Of a stretch of 64,000 bases of DNA, positions 44,401 through 59,400 are shown one piece after another. This stretch comes from Tretioscincus oriximinensis (Eukaryota > Chordata > Lepidosauria > Squamata > Gymnophthalmidae). The stretch's first letter is position 1. Each line of letters opens with the position of its first letter. Location: the NCBI GenBank assembly GCA_022410635.1, contig JAJVDF010001209.1, positions 62,001 through 126,000 of the forward strand, written 5' to 3'. The position numbers were made by a program, and so were the translations under genes. Below the pieces are notes generated by a model, which did no database searches, was not told the origin of the DNA, and worked only from the letters and a program-made list of their open reading frames with translations.

Positions 44401-47400
44401 TCCATCTTTTCTAGTCCTTATTATTAAGCTTCTGTATCGTTGATTTACAAAATCTTGCTAACTCAATGATTTTCAATTTTCTTCTAGATATTAGAATCAT
44501 TGCTTAAGGTAAGGAAGCAAGTTATTTATATGTCTATGTATATAAATCTGTTTTATTTCTGGGGGAAAAACACATTGCCAGTGTTTAATTTATTCTATTT
44601 GTTCTGTTCTAGTGGTTTGAAAAAGAGGTCCATGAAATGGAAGAGGTAAATTAAAGCTTGGATTTTTAACTGATAAGAATGATTTTTCAAAAGTTTAGGT
44701 TTATGATAGAAGCAGGTCAGTATTTAAGCAAAATATAGGTACTGATGATATTAAGAAGATATTAATATTTTTATTGCTTTTATTATTATAAAACTCAAAC
44801 TAGCTAAGGGAAGAGGGGGGCTAAATCCCTGGGGCAAAATATAGCCTAAATCCAGCCCTAGATAGAAGCTAACAGGAGGTAGAATCATAGAACNATTAAA
44901 ATATCCCAGCCAGACGGCTGTCAAGCCTCTGTTTGAAGACCTCCAGCAAAGTAGAACTCATCACCTCCTGTGACAACCTATTCCATTGGCTGATCGCCCT
45001 TACTGTCAGAAAGTTTTTTTCTGATATCTAATTTATATCTACATCCTTGCTAAATACAGTTTTTCATATCAAATAGTTTTTTCTTTGTTCTTTTTGGTTT
45101 CAAAACATGTGCTATATTGTGATTCTGTGAAGGAAACTGTATGCTATACCAACTTCTCTAAGATGTCACTAAAATGCCAATCCTATGTCAGAATGCCTTT
45201 GGCTGAGGAAACTGCAGTCTCTTCCCTATTTTTAGATGTGGCTGTTTTTAATGTATATATATTTAATTGTGATTAGTCAAAAGGCCGTATCATCAGAGAG
45301 GCACTTCTTACAAATTCTATATATAAATTTTTAAAACCCTAAAAGTTAAAAGGATAAAAGATAAGGGAATGCTATAAAACCGTGCTGAGCAAGTTTAAAT
45401 AACAATCAGTTCTAAAAAGAGGGTGGTTCCNACAACAGTGAATTTATCACTCCCCCTTAGCAGCCAGTTGGTACAGTCCTTATTCGTTCTGCAGTGGGAG
45501 TTTGCAAATAAAGGATGTAGATATTGTGCTCTGAGATCAGAATATAGCTGGCATTCCAATAAGAAGTATACGGTTGTTTCAATCTTTCCTGATCTGCAGG
45601 GACATAGTCTATTGTTAATGCTAATGTTTTAATATCTTCCCAGCTTTAACATAATGTCCAGCTGGTCAAANTAATATGTTTAAAATCATAATTAACATAA
45701 TTAACCGCCCTGAGACTTTCGGGTATAGGGCGGTATAAAAATGGAAATAAATAAATAAATAAATACACGTGACACTTCCAGAAGAATCTTATGACAATCC
45801 CATGCAGTTTATCCCATGCAGAGGGCAGCAAGACATATACATGCCATAATTGTGGGAACCATTGCACATAATACTTTTTGTTATCTACTGAANCTGTACC
45901 ATAACAGGATCTTAAGGTGACTGGTTTTCTTTCAATGCCAGCAGTATTTTACAAAAAATCCCTAGATTACTTATTCTAGTAACATTTTTTAAGAATTACT
46001 GACTTTTTTGTTTGAAGATAGGACAGTATTGACTTGCAACAGCTAGACTGCTGATTGGAGTCACTAGCTGGACTCATTATTACATGGGTCTTGAAAGAGC
46101 CGCACTGGTTGTCAATTTGCTACTGAGCCAAATTTGAGGTATTAACTTTAATCTATAAGACCTTAAATAGCTTGGATCCCAAATATCTAAAGGAACACTT
46201 TTTCGCATATAAACCTGCCCATGCCTTAAGACCTGCAGAAGTGAACCTCCTGCTTATACCACCACTTTCAGTAGCAAAGAGGGTGGGAATCTGGAACAAA
46301 ACGTTCTCAGGAGCAGCCTCCTGACATATATGAAACAATGTTTCCATGGGTGCGCATTCTCTTGATCAGTTGTCCCACCCCCCTCCTTGTATGTCTGAGC
46401 TCCAGTATGCATGCCTTGCCAAATCCTGGCTGTGTTCTATCCTTTTCCTGCCTCTTTGTATATGTGAATGTTGAGGGAAAAGGGAACTCCTATAGCAGCT
46501 TGTAAGAACAGTCAGCAATACCTGGGGCAATGAGGCTTTTTAGTGAATGGATTCCTTTTTTTAAAAAAAGAATTTTATTGTTTCAAACAAGTACATACAT
46601 AAATAAAAACAGAATCATACATACAAAGGAACGCCCTCCCCCCTCCCAATCAGGATGTATAAGGAAATGACATATTTACAGAAATATGACAGGGAGAAGT
46701 GGTTAATAAATTGCTGGAAATTAATAGAGTTTTCCTTTTCAGGCAATTACAATCCATTGTTGTTTCATTCTATATCTCACATTTTCCAACTTAGAATCAT
46801 TATGTAAATAAGTGAATGGATTACTAAAACTCTGTGAATGTATGAGGGGAAATCTCTCTGATGTAACTATTATTGTGGTAGCAAAAACGTATCTGAAGGG
46901 GACCTAATTATGTGAAAACCATCAACAAAGTTTTTTCTTTCCTTCTGTCATATGGAAGGGAGGATAAGCCTACTGGGTCTTAACAGTTGCATAGAAGAGG
47001 AAAAATTAGTAGGTTCTGCTGTCATGATAAGATAGATCTTTTGCAATGTTTTCTGTATAGCTATTAAAGAATAGCAATCATTTCCATCAAGCCATTATAT
47101 TTGTGCAGAGCTGATTCATCTAGGAAAGGTATGGAACACAGTACCTCTCAAGTCTCTTGAGTATCCTTATTCTCAGCATATGTATTATTATTTTAGTAAT
47201 TTTACACTGTGTTTCAGATGGGTGAAGAGCAAATTATACCAGACTGGCAAATTCCACTACCTGACAAAAGCATAACAAATAATATAAGTAAATTGCTGAC
47301 CCGGATCAAAAAGCTTGAAGATTTGAAGGGACGTGTTCAAGAACTGCCCAAGCTTATCCAGTTTTCCATTCCTAAACAGTAAGAGTGTTGTAAAATTGTA

Positions 47401-50400
47401 TTAAATTCAATAAAACAGAAAATTCATATGTACTGATTATAATAACTCACTGGTTCGTTTTTGGATGCAGAATTGTGGCATTTCCATAATAATAATTGGA
47501 AACAGGATCTTTTTGCATATCTTCATAATTTGTTTCTTTAAAATCTGAGACATTTCTCCTCTGATCGACATGTTCTAACATGAAGACTGCTTGAACTGAA
47601 ACCTGGAACTTGGTGATCAGAGAAGAAGTGTTACATTGTTAGTTAAGGTGATGTTGGAAAGAGTGAAGGCTCCTTCTATTCAAAAGAAATGTAGACTTGT
47701 AATTTGCATTTCAATTAGATTAATGAGTACCACCATTAATCTGGTGGGGAAGGTAGAATTGATGTAAGCCTTTGGGTGAAAATTAACCCTTTAAGCCGTT
47801 CTGTACACTGAGAGCAGGGTAAAAATGCGTGATTATTCTTCATCTCCTTCTCTTTCTTCTCTTTCTATTTCTAGCTCATAGAAAGCCCCTTATCTGGAAA
47901 CACTTCCCTTCCAAGTAGATTCACCTTCAAACTGCTAGAATGTTTTTGCACCAGCCTAAAAAATTAACTTTGTGAATGGGAAAAAACAGTCTGAATACAA
48001 CACTTGGATTTAATATTGCCTTTGAAACTTTGGAATTGTACTAATAGTTCTTTAAAGCTTCACGGGATGTAAATGTTTTAGCTTATTAAATTTGTGGCCC
48101 TTGCTGATCTACACTCATTCTTCTGGTTTGAATAATACCATCACTGCATAATGGCTGCGTTTTAATAATAAAATGCAGTTTGTGTACATTATGTTGTACA
48201 GTTCAGAAGTCTTCTGTTGATTTCTTTGAAGTTAAACTTATTGTATTTCTATTACAGTGTCTAGAGCAGTTAGTGTGATCTGCATATTTCTTTCATCCTA
48301 TTTCTGCTTCATGTGAAATAGGTTGAGAAACACTGATGATTTCCAGGGCAGTGCAAAATACTACCTCATATTAAAAAAGCTTTTCAAAGAACATTCTGTT
48401 CAATATTTCATATTTTCTCAGGGAAAAGAGAAGAACACTAGTCCCAGCTTCTCCGAAAGATCCGAAAAATGTCATTGAGGGTAAGGATTATGGTGTAATA
48501 TGAATCCTAAGAAGGCTAAACTGTATATGTATGTGACAAAGAACATGGATATGGATTGAGTGATGATATGTGAGACTGTTTGAAGTCTTCTGGGTTCACA
48601 CCAAAAGTTCTGACCCACTTTCTATTCATCCTAGTGTAAGGAAAGTAAAAGTTCACTAATAGTCTAAAAAATAACTAAAGGCTTCATTATTGTTCTTCTA
48701 TTCAATTTCTTTTGTGCTAGAAAGATAATTATTGATAAAATACTTTATATTCTATTTTTCATTCAAATGTCTTAGGGCAGATTATATATTTGCATTTGAA
48801 GAACTGAGTTTCAATTGAGTTAATTTTAACATTTTCTGTTCTAGAACTTGCTATGAAACATGGAACTGAAGATGTGATGAATATGGCACAGGTTTTCCAA
48901 GATGATGCAGGACAACCACGTAAGATTCCCATATCCAATATATTCTAAAATATCACAGCTGAACTGTTACAGCATGATCCATGAATATTGCCAACGTGGG
49001 CAGGGATCAGAATTATTACTGTTCCTTCTCTCCTAAGTTGCATTCAGATGCCACTTATTTATCCCACTATATTTGGATACCTCTAATATCTAAACACAGA
49101 GAATAAAAATATCTAGGTGCAGTACTAGTCTGTTTTTTTCATTTGTTTCAAGGTTGTCTCCTTTATATCCTTATATGGATGGCTTCTATTATCTGTGATC
49201 CAGTTCATGCACTTTTTTCTAGTGACATAACATGCTGATTTTTAGACCATGTGTAGCCTGCATATGTTGCTTTGAGGAGAGAATGTTAGTTCTATGTACA
49301 AGAGATACATGTGGCCTTATAGTAGACATGATGATGATGTGCCATCAATTTACATGATTTTGTGTCAATTCTGAAAAGCAAAAGATACATGTAGACTGAA
49401 TTTTCATGTTGTTATGGATATTCCCTAATACATAAATATATATTTCCATTGGACCTCAAAGCAAATCTACTTTAATGATACTGCTTAACTTTTGCATAGC
49501 TGTACTTCTGAAAATGTGGTCCTCCAGGGCAGCTGGCAAGAACTGTTCATCCAGGAATATTTGGAGAATAGCAGCCTGAGAACCACTGTCATAACTGGAA
49601 GGAATGTCATAACTCTGAATTGTGAAGATTATACATTTAATCACTCTGTAATCTAACTTCCATTGTTATACAGAAACAGTTGAAACAATGAACAATCGCA
49701 TGCTAGAGATAATTAAAGTTTTTGAAAGGCAAACAAATAAACTACACAGGTAATTATTATTTATTAATGATTATTATTATTAAAAATCAAAGTATTTGCA
49801 AGAAATGCAATTCAATGTAAATGGCATTTTATATATTCTATTGAAAAAATACTGTGCTTATCTTTTATTTTGTCTTAAAATAAGTTTTGTCTTAAAATGA
49901 GTTTTAATCTAACTTCAGTCCTTTCAGAATGAATGAACAGATCAGCACAGTGATTAGCTATTTTCCTCTTGCATTACCTAATTCAGAAAAATTATCTTTA
50001 GTTTAGTTAATGCCCAAGTAAACCTAGTTAGCACTCAGTTTTATTTATTGAGACCTTCGGGTATGGGGCGGGGTATAAATATAAATAAATAAAATAATAA
50101 ATAAAATAAATGTCTAAAACAGCGCAAATGGAACCCACATTTATTTTAAGATATGTTGTTTGTACATGTATATTCTATGTTCATGTGTTAATATGCTGGA
50201 ATAGTTATAGGAATATGATATAATTTACAAGTATGTACAAAATTCAAAATTTTCACAAGTGCAGTTATGCTATGTGACCTGGTTGCTAAAATGTCAAATT
50301 ATCTTCTGTTTGTGCTAACTTTGGATCTAAATATTTAATAAGTACTTGAAATATGAAATTGTATACAACTGCATGTGACATTGAACTTTGAGGTTACTGA

Positions 50401-53400
50401 TGAAGGTAGCAACGGATTCTTGATCTACAGTCTCTGTTTTTTCCATGCAATGAATTGATCACAGAATGGAGCTGGGGAAAATTTTCCTTTAGTTTTATCT
50501 TTCTAACACGATGATCACTGTGTGAAGGTATCAAAACAGTTATGGATGAAGTAGATCTGGCTTAGTGGAAGAAAGATCACATAGTGATTTTCCAAAGAGG
50601 TCCAGCAACTTCTGTAGGTCAAACATTTGGGAGCCTAGTTCATCTAATCAGATTCAGGTAGCCCTTGGGTTATGATAAGTTGGACATCATTAAACATCCA
50701 ACAAGAACAACATGGGCAAATTCCTGCTTTTTATTTCCACCCAACTCTCTCATCCAAGCCAAGAAGCAGGAAACTGAACACCTTTACTTAGCAACATTAA
50801 ATTCTAACAAGCTTAGAAGAAACTCAGGGTCCCATTCACACTCATTAATAGTAAGACAAAGTTATGCAAGGCATTCCAAAGCAAGAGGCTTGGAATTCCT
50901 TCACACTGAATGTAATTTCCACAGATTTTTGAATTTCCTTTGTTCCTTAGGCAACATGTATTTAGAAGATATAGTTATCCCTTTTCTTTGCAGATTGTTT
51001 ATGATACAAACAGCATGTCACCCACTTAACATGATACACTCCCCATGTTTAGTTTACTTTAACTAAAGAGTTAAGTATTTAATATTTTCAATTTTTTTTC
51101 AGAGTTGCAAATGAACAAAATGTGCTGGAAAGTGTGAGTATTGTATAATTTTAAAACTTGTGAAACTTAACACATTGGTCTGATGCAAAACACGATCATC
51201 ATGCAGAAAATAATTACAGAAAGGTTTTGCTTTTTATTATAATGAAATGAAGGTAGTATTACTAATTTTCATTCCATTTATTTATGCTTGCCCTTTCCAA
51301 AATAAAACTAAATTCACATATGGAGCAGCACATTCTAATTAGACTCAATGTAAAAAAATTGAAATCAGTATAAAATGCAATTATGTATAAAAAAGTTAAC
51401 TGGAAAACAAGCTTAGTATAAAAACAAGAGATGGATAATCTTGCTTATTCTTCTTGGTCTCACAATAGCTTTTTGACTACTACATCCTTCTAGAAAGGCT
51501 ACAGGCTTTTAGATTAGGGTAATCGAATCAGTAGCCATGGATGATTATCTACACACACACACAGTATCCTCAGAATTAATGTTTGGGTTTCCTAGTCAAT
51601 CTTATCTGTATTGAGTAAGCACTGTATTTATTGCAGCATACACTGACAAGGCTGTGGATGACCACTGGTGGGTAGAGGCTTATCCCACATNTTTTTAAAG
51701 AATTGCACTGACATCCTAAGCATTAAAATCTGTTGGAAATATTCTTGTGGTAGTGGCAATCCCATCAGAAATCAAAGAAGGAAGCCTGTGAAATAACCTT
51801 CTTTGTGGTAACCCCAGGCTTTGGAATGGCTTCTCTTCAGAGGTGATCAAGCACAATCATCTTTACACATTTAAGCCTCTTTACCCATAACTGGTTTCAA
51901 TGTTTAGTGTATTTGTATTGTTATAACTCTTTATGGGGGAATGACCATTAAATGAGATACTATATTAATAGTCTGGCAGATTTAATTTATTTAATAATTT
52001 GTTGTGAACTGCCCTGAGACCTTAAAGTATAGAAAGTATACAAAATAAATAAATAAATATCAGAATTCATCAAAAAGTATTTTTTTTACTTTTCATAAAT
52101 ATTTCCCAAATTTATTTATTTGTATTTTTTTTTGGTAGGCTAATAATTTTCTCTCAAATTTTCCTTCCCAAGAAATTTCAGAAAATTCAACGAGAATTCC
52201 AGAAGTTAGCGGAGGAGAAAAGGATAATGGAGGAGGAGCTACAAAAAATGAAAGCTTCAGAGGTATAAGTGTATGGAATAATGCAAATAAGAACATAAAA
52301 GCATAAGTACAGATTTCAAGTGCACATCTGTGTTAGCAAGTAGGTTTTTTAACACTTTAAAGACTAACAAGGAAAAACATAAGAAAAGTCCTGTTGAATT
52401 GGGTCGGAGCCCATCTAGTCCAGCATTCTGTCTCACACAGTGGCCCACCAACTCCACCTGGGCAGTCTGGAATAGAAGGCAAAATCTTCACCTGTTCTCA
52501 TTGCCCTGCAAATGGTATTCCAGGAGTACTGTCTGTTGCTCCATCTCAGAGCCAACATCAAGACATCTATCCTAGTAGCTATTTATACCCTTACCTATAG
52601 GNTGCNAGCTACTACCACCTCTTCTGAAAATAAATTTCAAAGGCCGAAGACCCTCTAGGTGAAAAAGTACTTTCCCTTGTCTGTCTTCACTTTTCTGCCC
52701 ATCAGCTTCTAGGAATGCCCCCTGGTTCTAGTGTTGTGTGATAGAGAATTTTTTTTTCTCTATTCACTTCATCCGTCTCATGCATNATTTATACACTTCG
52801 ATCAGATCCCCCCTCAAACGCTGTCATTCAAGGCTGAAAAGGCCCAAATGTTGCAGCCAGATTTCATAAGGGAGGTCTCTTGATCATTCAAGGTAGGCAG
52901 CATGAATTTTCATAGATTTCTACAGCATCTACAAAAGCTCATGATGCTTATCACTACAAGATCCCCTTGCTAGATAAAAACATAGACATAGCCCTGCTGA
53001 GTCAGCCACAGTTCATTTAGTCCCTACATCCCGTTTTACACAGTTGCCTATCAATTACTTCTGTCTATTCTCAAGGCAAAGACAAACTTTTTATCTGCTT
53101 TTGATTCTCTGCAAAGGGCCTTTACAGTAGAGACACCCAGTCTATGCTTATCTGAGGCATGTTTATTACAGAATTAACCTATTGGATGTGATGAAACACC
53201 CAAGTGAGTGTGAAAAAATGTGCTATGCAACCCATAAAGAAATAAATATAACTATCCAGATTTTTCCCCATGAACTATATGACTAATTTTATCCAGACTG
53301 ACAGAAACATCTGCATAACATTTCCAGTCTTATGTCAGGCAATCTGATATGTAAAATGGTGTTGGAATGGTTTGTGANCCTTGTGGGAAAACACTGGAAA

Positions 53401-56400
53401 TTCAACTTTGCAGAGCTGACTAATGGGCGGTTTCATGGAGCCATGTTCATTGATTTTAACAGCAATTAAAGTCTTCTGCTTGAAATGCCACAAAGCAACT
53501 TATAGACTTTATGAAATAGGACTCTGCATGGGTGTTGTGATGAGTCACTGCACCCAGGAGACCCCTCCATCTATATCCCTGGTCACTCATCTGTACCCAT
53601 CCCCCACAGCAAAAACATTCAACATCTGCTCTCAGGCCCCACTTACCTGACATTTACTTGACGTTTGGTTTTGAAACATCCCAGTAAATTGCATCAGAGC
53701 AGGGGTGTGGNGGGAGTTTTTCACCTATTCCTGGCATGGTCAACACCAAAATTTAGATTTTTGGAGACCAGGACAAATAGAAAGCCCAATTTCGTTCCAC
53801 ATCCCTCAAAGAAGCGTTCAGCACTTCCTGGATCCACCCGGTCATACCCTGATGACTGGCTTTTATCAGCCAGGGGTAATAGATCCCTTCATTTCAGACT
53901 GTTTTAACAACATACCATTTATAAATAAATCCGTTTGTTGCCCTTCCTTTTCACATTCCATGAAGGAATGTGCTGAAGATGTGCTAGTTTTGTCTTTTTG
54001 CTGTGAGTTTTTCCCCTCTCTAGTTTTAATTGTCCAGTAGAACCAAAGGAAAGGGGAAAATTGATATATATATTTTATAATTAGAACATTCAAAACAATA
54101 GATTTCACAATGCCAAATAAACATTTTTGGTTTTTGTTCAACAGCAGGAAAAGGGTCTGCCAGAGTCAAAGAAGAAGCTACCAAAAATAGAGAAAATGAA
54201 ACCTGAAGAAAAAACAGTTGGTACACCTATAGAAAAGTGAGATTTCTGTAATACTTTGCCTCTATCAACAAACCTTGCTTCATTTTGATGTATAAAGCCC
54301 TAAGTAGCTTGGACCCCAGGTATCTTAAAAAGCGTTTTTTCTCATACAAACCTGCCCTTATGTTAAAATAACAAAATGAGGATCTTCTTGTAGTTCCACT
54401 ATTCTGGGAGCTATGAGGGGCTCTTCTTCCCAGAAGAGGAATTCTGGACACCAATTCTGTGGCTGCATCCAGATAGTATTATTTATCTGCTTGCAAGTCA
54501 CACTGGTGTTGCATTGGTCATTCTAGGTTGTTATGTAAATTGAAAAAAACTTGGGTTTTNGAATCGATTTACCAGATCACTGATTTGCCTGGAAAAAGTA
54601 GCTATTAAATCACTATATAGGGTTATTGCAGAAAAGCTGTGATATGTGGATAGTTGTGAATGTGTGTTGAGAAACTGTGAGGGTGAGCGCTGAAAGAATC
54701 TNATATTGACAGCAAACTATCTATTAGGACTTTGGGGGGGGGGTGAACTTCCCTTGAAGTACTGCAGCAACTCTCACTCCAGATATCACACAGAGTGTAG
54801 GCACAGCATGAAATTTCACAAATTCTGACTTGTAAGATTTTAAGTGTAACCCAACAGAAGGACTGCAGACATGTGTTTTTTTGATATTTTTACTTAGCAG
54901 TCATCAAACATTCAGTGCCGTCATGACAACTCAGCCAATTTGTGTTCATTAAGATGTATATTGAATATTCTTTTGTCTTCAAAATTAATTTGTTGATTTA
55001 ATAATTACAGGCAAAAAATGTCTCCTTCAAAGATGAAAGATTTTGAAACTCAGAAAATGAAAGAAGATTTAGCTAAAGCTAAGGTAATGATGTAGAAAAC
55101 AAATTTTGTTTTCTGATGCTACAAAAGAGACCTCATGCAACAGTTGATAATTGTGTCATGTTTTTAACATACAAGTATGGATTACTGGAAAGGGATTTTT
55201 TTCCTTTTTTAGCATAATGGTCTGATCTAACTTTATTAATATAAGCTACATACTGTAGGTATGAAAGGAAAAAGAAAAAAGTAATTGTATTAAAGAGTTT
55301 AAAGAGTTATATCTTTTGCCACTATAATAGGTTATCAGCACATATAATGTATCTTTCTAATTTATATTGAGCATTTTAATTTATGTTTTGGAAGCAAGAA
55401 GTCAGAACAAATCAGAGAACATTGTTGATAAAGTATACTGCTAAATATTTGACTCTTTTAGCCAAGTTTACTATTTCTAGGAGTGGTCAGTTTTGAAAGA
55501 AAAAATAAAAATAATCTATTTTTTCAATTTATATAATCATGATTCATATATATATATATATTAGTTATTGGTGTCAGGCAGATTTACATTTCCTGTTTTC
55601 TCAGATGTTTGTTTTCAGGCTGGGTTCAGCTATAGCAAAAGAGGCAATTCAGAAGGTTTTCAGAAATACAGTGTATGACCCTCATGTCTCCCAAGCCAAC
55701 ATACACCTGGTCANAGATGCCTTTTTAAACATACTTTGAACCTGAAGAAAGAACTTAATTCAGAAAAAGTACATGTTGGAACATTACCAGAGAGTGAGAG
55801 GATGTGGCCCTTGTGTTCTTAACTCTGCAGACACAACAGAAGGCACATTTTGGAAGCATCTCAGAGAGATAGTTGGGTGGCTCTCATATTCCTATGCCTT
55901 CAGACTTAAGAAGCATATTTTGGAGGTGCCTTAAGAGAGATGACAAGCAGCCTTCATGTTCCCAAGCCTTCAGACGTAACAAAAGACACATATTGGAGGT
56001 ACCACAGAGAGGCAGTAGGTGGCCCTCATGTTCCAAAGCATTCAGACATACCATAACTAAAGGCATTCTTTGGAGCCACCTCCAAGAGATAGTAACAACA
56101 TCCAGACATTAACTTATTTATTCCACAATAGTTGGATTTTTTGGCATTAATCATGGATATTCCAGAATAAAGTCGTCCAGAAAGTGCTTTGTTGCAAAAT
56201 ATCCTGTTGTAGTGCAAAAATAAGTGACACTGGAGGCAGCTAGTGTAGAGCCCTCATGTTCCTGAATCTTCTTTAATCCACCTTTTTTCACTCAGGATGT
56301 TTATGGGAGGGGGAAGGAAAGACAGTTGTGTGGACAATTCCACCTTAAACCTGGATCTCTTCAGATATTTATTTATTTATTCTATATCTAGTCACTAAAG

Positions 56401-59400
56401 GAATGAAAGGTCTTTGATGAAATGAGCTTTCTGGACTCATTTCAATCGGATTTGTTAAAAGTATTTCTAGATATTCACAATATAAGGTCATACAGCCAGG
56501 AGCTCAAAAGTTATTCTTTATTCAAATGGAAGCTATAATTTTTATTAAAGTCTCTGAAGGTTTCAAGCTATTCTGGGCTATGATGCCTATTTCTTTTAGA
56601 ATAGTTAATTAAAAGAAATCCACTGGGACATTTTNGGAAAGCCAAATACATGGTTATATCGCTTCACAATTATTGCTTATGTTCATGATAATGAGATTCA
56701 TAATATTCATAGTATTAAAATAATAGATATAAGTAAACTGTATCACATTCATGAGTCTATTTCTAGAGAGGTTGTGTACGAATCTGAGTTCTACAATGTT
56801 AATATTAAATAAATTTACACATATACATTTAAATATCTAAAAAAAATTATAGGCCAATGTTGAAACTTTGGAAGAAGAGAAGAAAATTCTTGAGGAGAGG
56901 CTTCAGAAAGCATTAGAGGTATTTATATGTAATAAATGTTTGTAGTATATGTAACTGTATTTCTGGATTTTTTAAATTATTGTTTATTTTTAGGAATTTA
57001 TATCCCATCCTTCACCAAAGGTTCAAGGTGGGTAACAGAAAAGTAAAAGCAATACAAAAATATTAGTAAAACATTTAAAAGAGCTTTTCCATCCCTCCAT
57101 CCCTTCCTGGAAGGACAAATGCAGAGGGGTGCTAGGAGTCAAAAACCTAAGTGAAGAGCCACATTTTTACCATGTGCTGAAAGCTACACAGTGTAGGTGT
57201 CTGGCAGGCTTCTAGAGGGAAGCTGATCCAGAGTATGGGAGACACCACAGAGAAAGCCCAACTTCATTCTCCTACCCATGCATCTCCGCAAGGGGAAGAA
57301 CTATCTGAAGTCCTTCTCCTTGCATCTTTATGCATCAGAAAATCTACATGGGAGAAGGTGCTCCTTTAGATAGCCAGGGCCCAAGCTGTTTAAGGTTTTG
57401 TATGCTAAAAGCAACACCTTGAATTGGGCTTGGTAACAAATAGGTAACCAGTGCAGTTCTTCAAAGACTGGGATGATGTGTGCCTAGCCAGAGACNCCCA
57501 TCAGCAGTCAAGCTGCTGCATTTTGCACTAATTCCAGCTTCTGGACCATTTCAAGTAGTCAAGTCTGGAGGTTACCAGAGCGTGGATTACTGTGGCCAAG
57601 TTACCCCTATCCAGGATGATCGAAGGTTGTGAACCAGCTGGAGATGGAGGTAGGCACTTCAAGCTGTCGTTGCCACATGTTCCTCAAGTGATAGAGCCAA
57701 ATCCAAAAGGACCCCCAGATCGCGGCCTAATCTTTCTGAGGCAAAATAACCCCATCAAGAAGCGGGTACCTCTTAACTTCCTGGACTCTAGATTCTTTGA
57801 TTAGGTAACTAGCAGGCATTAGAAGCTGCACCTGGTGAAAAATCCTCTTTTCTATAACCATTAAAGGTGCAAGGTTCTATCCCGGATTATAAGAGGTAAC
57901 TCTAAGTTCCCATTATGTTTGATGGGTACTCATTATGTTATATTGCTTCCAGTAATTAAATTCTTTTTTTTTTTAAAGTATACTCTTTTTATTAAGTTTC
58001 AAACAAGAAATAAAGACAGACAAAATTCACAGTTGGTAAAAAAAAANACCCTTCCCCCCTCCCCGGTCTGGAGAGATGTCATAAGAATCCATCTTAGAAA
58101 AAATTATTTATACAAACAGCCTTTGGTCCAAGAGCATTACAATGGTATGGTGAAGTACNCCAGTATTATTGTTCTCAGCACCAAATGAGATCAGTTTTTC
58201 CCACTTTGTTTCCCAACCGACCTTTGGGATTTGTCCAATCAATCTCATTCTTTTCTCCCTCAGTGCATCAAATAAAATAAACTCTGCTAAATATTCGTAC
58301 CACAAAAGTGTTGTCCATTTCTCCTTGTATTTCCAACCTCTTGCAACCACCATTTGGGCTGCCCATATCGCCTGTTCTAGAATAAAGCAGTCTTGTTTTG
58401 ATAGAAGGCAATGGGTCGTGTTGCACATTATATTCAATTTGGGCGATCTAAAAATTGAGACTCCCAGTAATTAAATTCTTATGTTTGGTGACATAATCTT
58501 TTGAGGGGGAAAGAATGATCTATCATTTTAGATAGATCAATCAGATAATAAACAACAGACTTTTTCATATCTAAACATGGTCTTATTATAGGATCAAACT
58601 TACCTGATTGAAAGGTCTATGTAGTTTATTCCCAGCTGGTTAATGAGCAGCCAGTTGGAGTGATTCACATTCTGAGTGGACAAATATTCCTGTTCTTGCC
58701 TTAGTAATAGCAGGTATATGTTTCCCAACCTCAGATATCATGCCCATCTGTGCTTGGGAGAGGAAATGGCACGTATGCCATANGAGGGATAGGATGAACT
58801 GGGAAGTGCCTGTTCCTGAGCTATGTAACAGTTTTTTAATAGATTTTAAGCTGTGAATAACATAAACTATGGGAAGAGCTTCAGAAAACTNGGGGAGACT
58901 TGAGATGGACCGTTCCAGTGATCTAAGTGGAATTATCCCTTGGGCAAATATGGAAAGGCCTGTAATCCTGTTTAGAAAGATACACACACTGGCCCTGTCA
59001 CCTTGGTACCTTATTCTGGGTTATACCTGGCATCAACATGTAAGTGTAGATTATGGCAGGTCCCAAATGGTGCCTGCCATAGTCCACCCTGGCATGTGGG
59101 TGACCAAGCTCCATATTGAGATATGACCCAGAATAATGCACTGTGGGGACAGGGCCATTCTGGCTTTTTCTGGACTCGGTTACAGTTGCCATAAGAAAAA
59201 CAGCTCTCAACAAAAATTACTATTTCATTATGTTGCATTATAAATGGCACTTGCCAAAATTCCCTCTGTTGCAAAGCCATTAAAGTTGCTTTGTGATAAC
59301 CCTACTCTGGATCTTATCCTGCTGGAATAGGAACCTTCTATCCACACACTAGTACAAACTATGGCCCTATTGTGCTGTAGATATTTCCACCTAATTTTAA

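Noticed and set aside
50665..51066. 133-codon frame in CCDC7 intron 9 as an extra or nested gene
   Set aside because: No motifs, no splice-site agreement with the neighbouring exons and a Cys/His/Ser-rich random-looking composition.
55873..56112. Apparent repeat protein (SFRR/CLKR-like periodic translation)
   Set aside because: The period comes from a DNA minisatellite of about 70 bp in an intron, not from selection on a protein.
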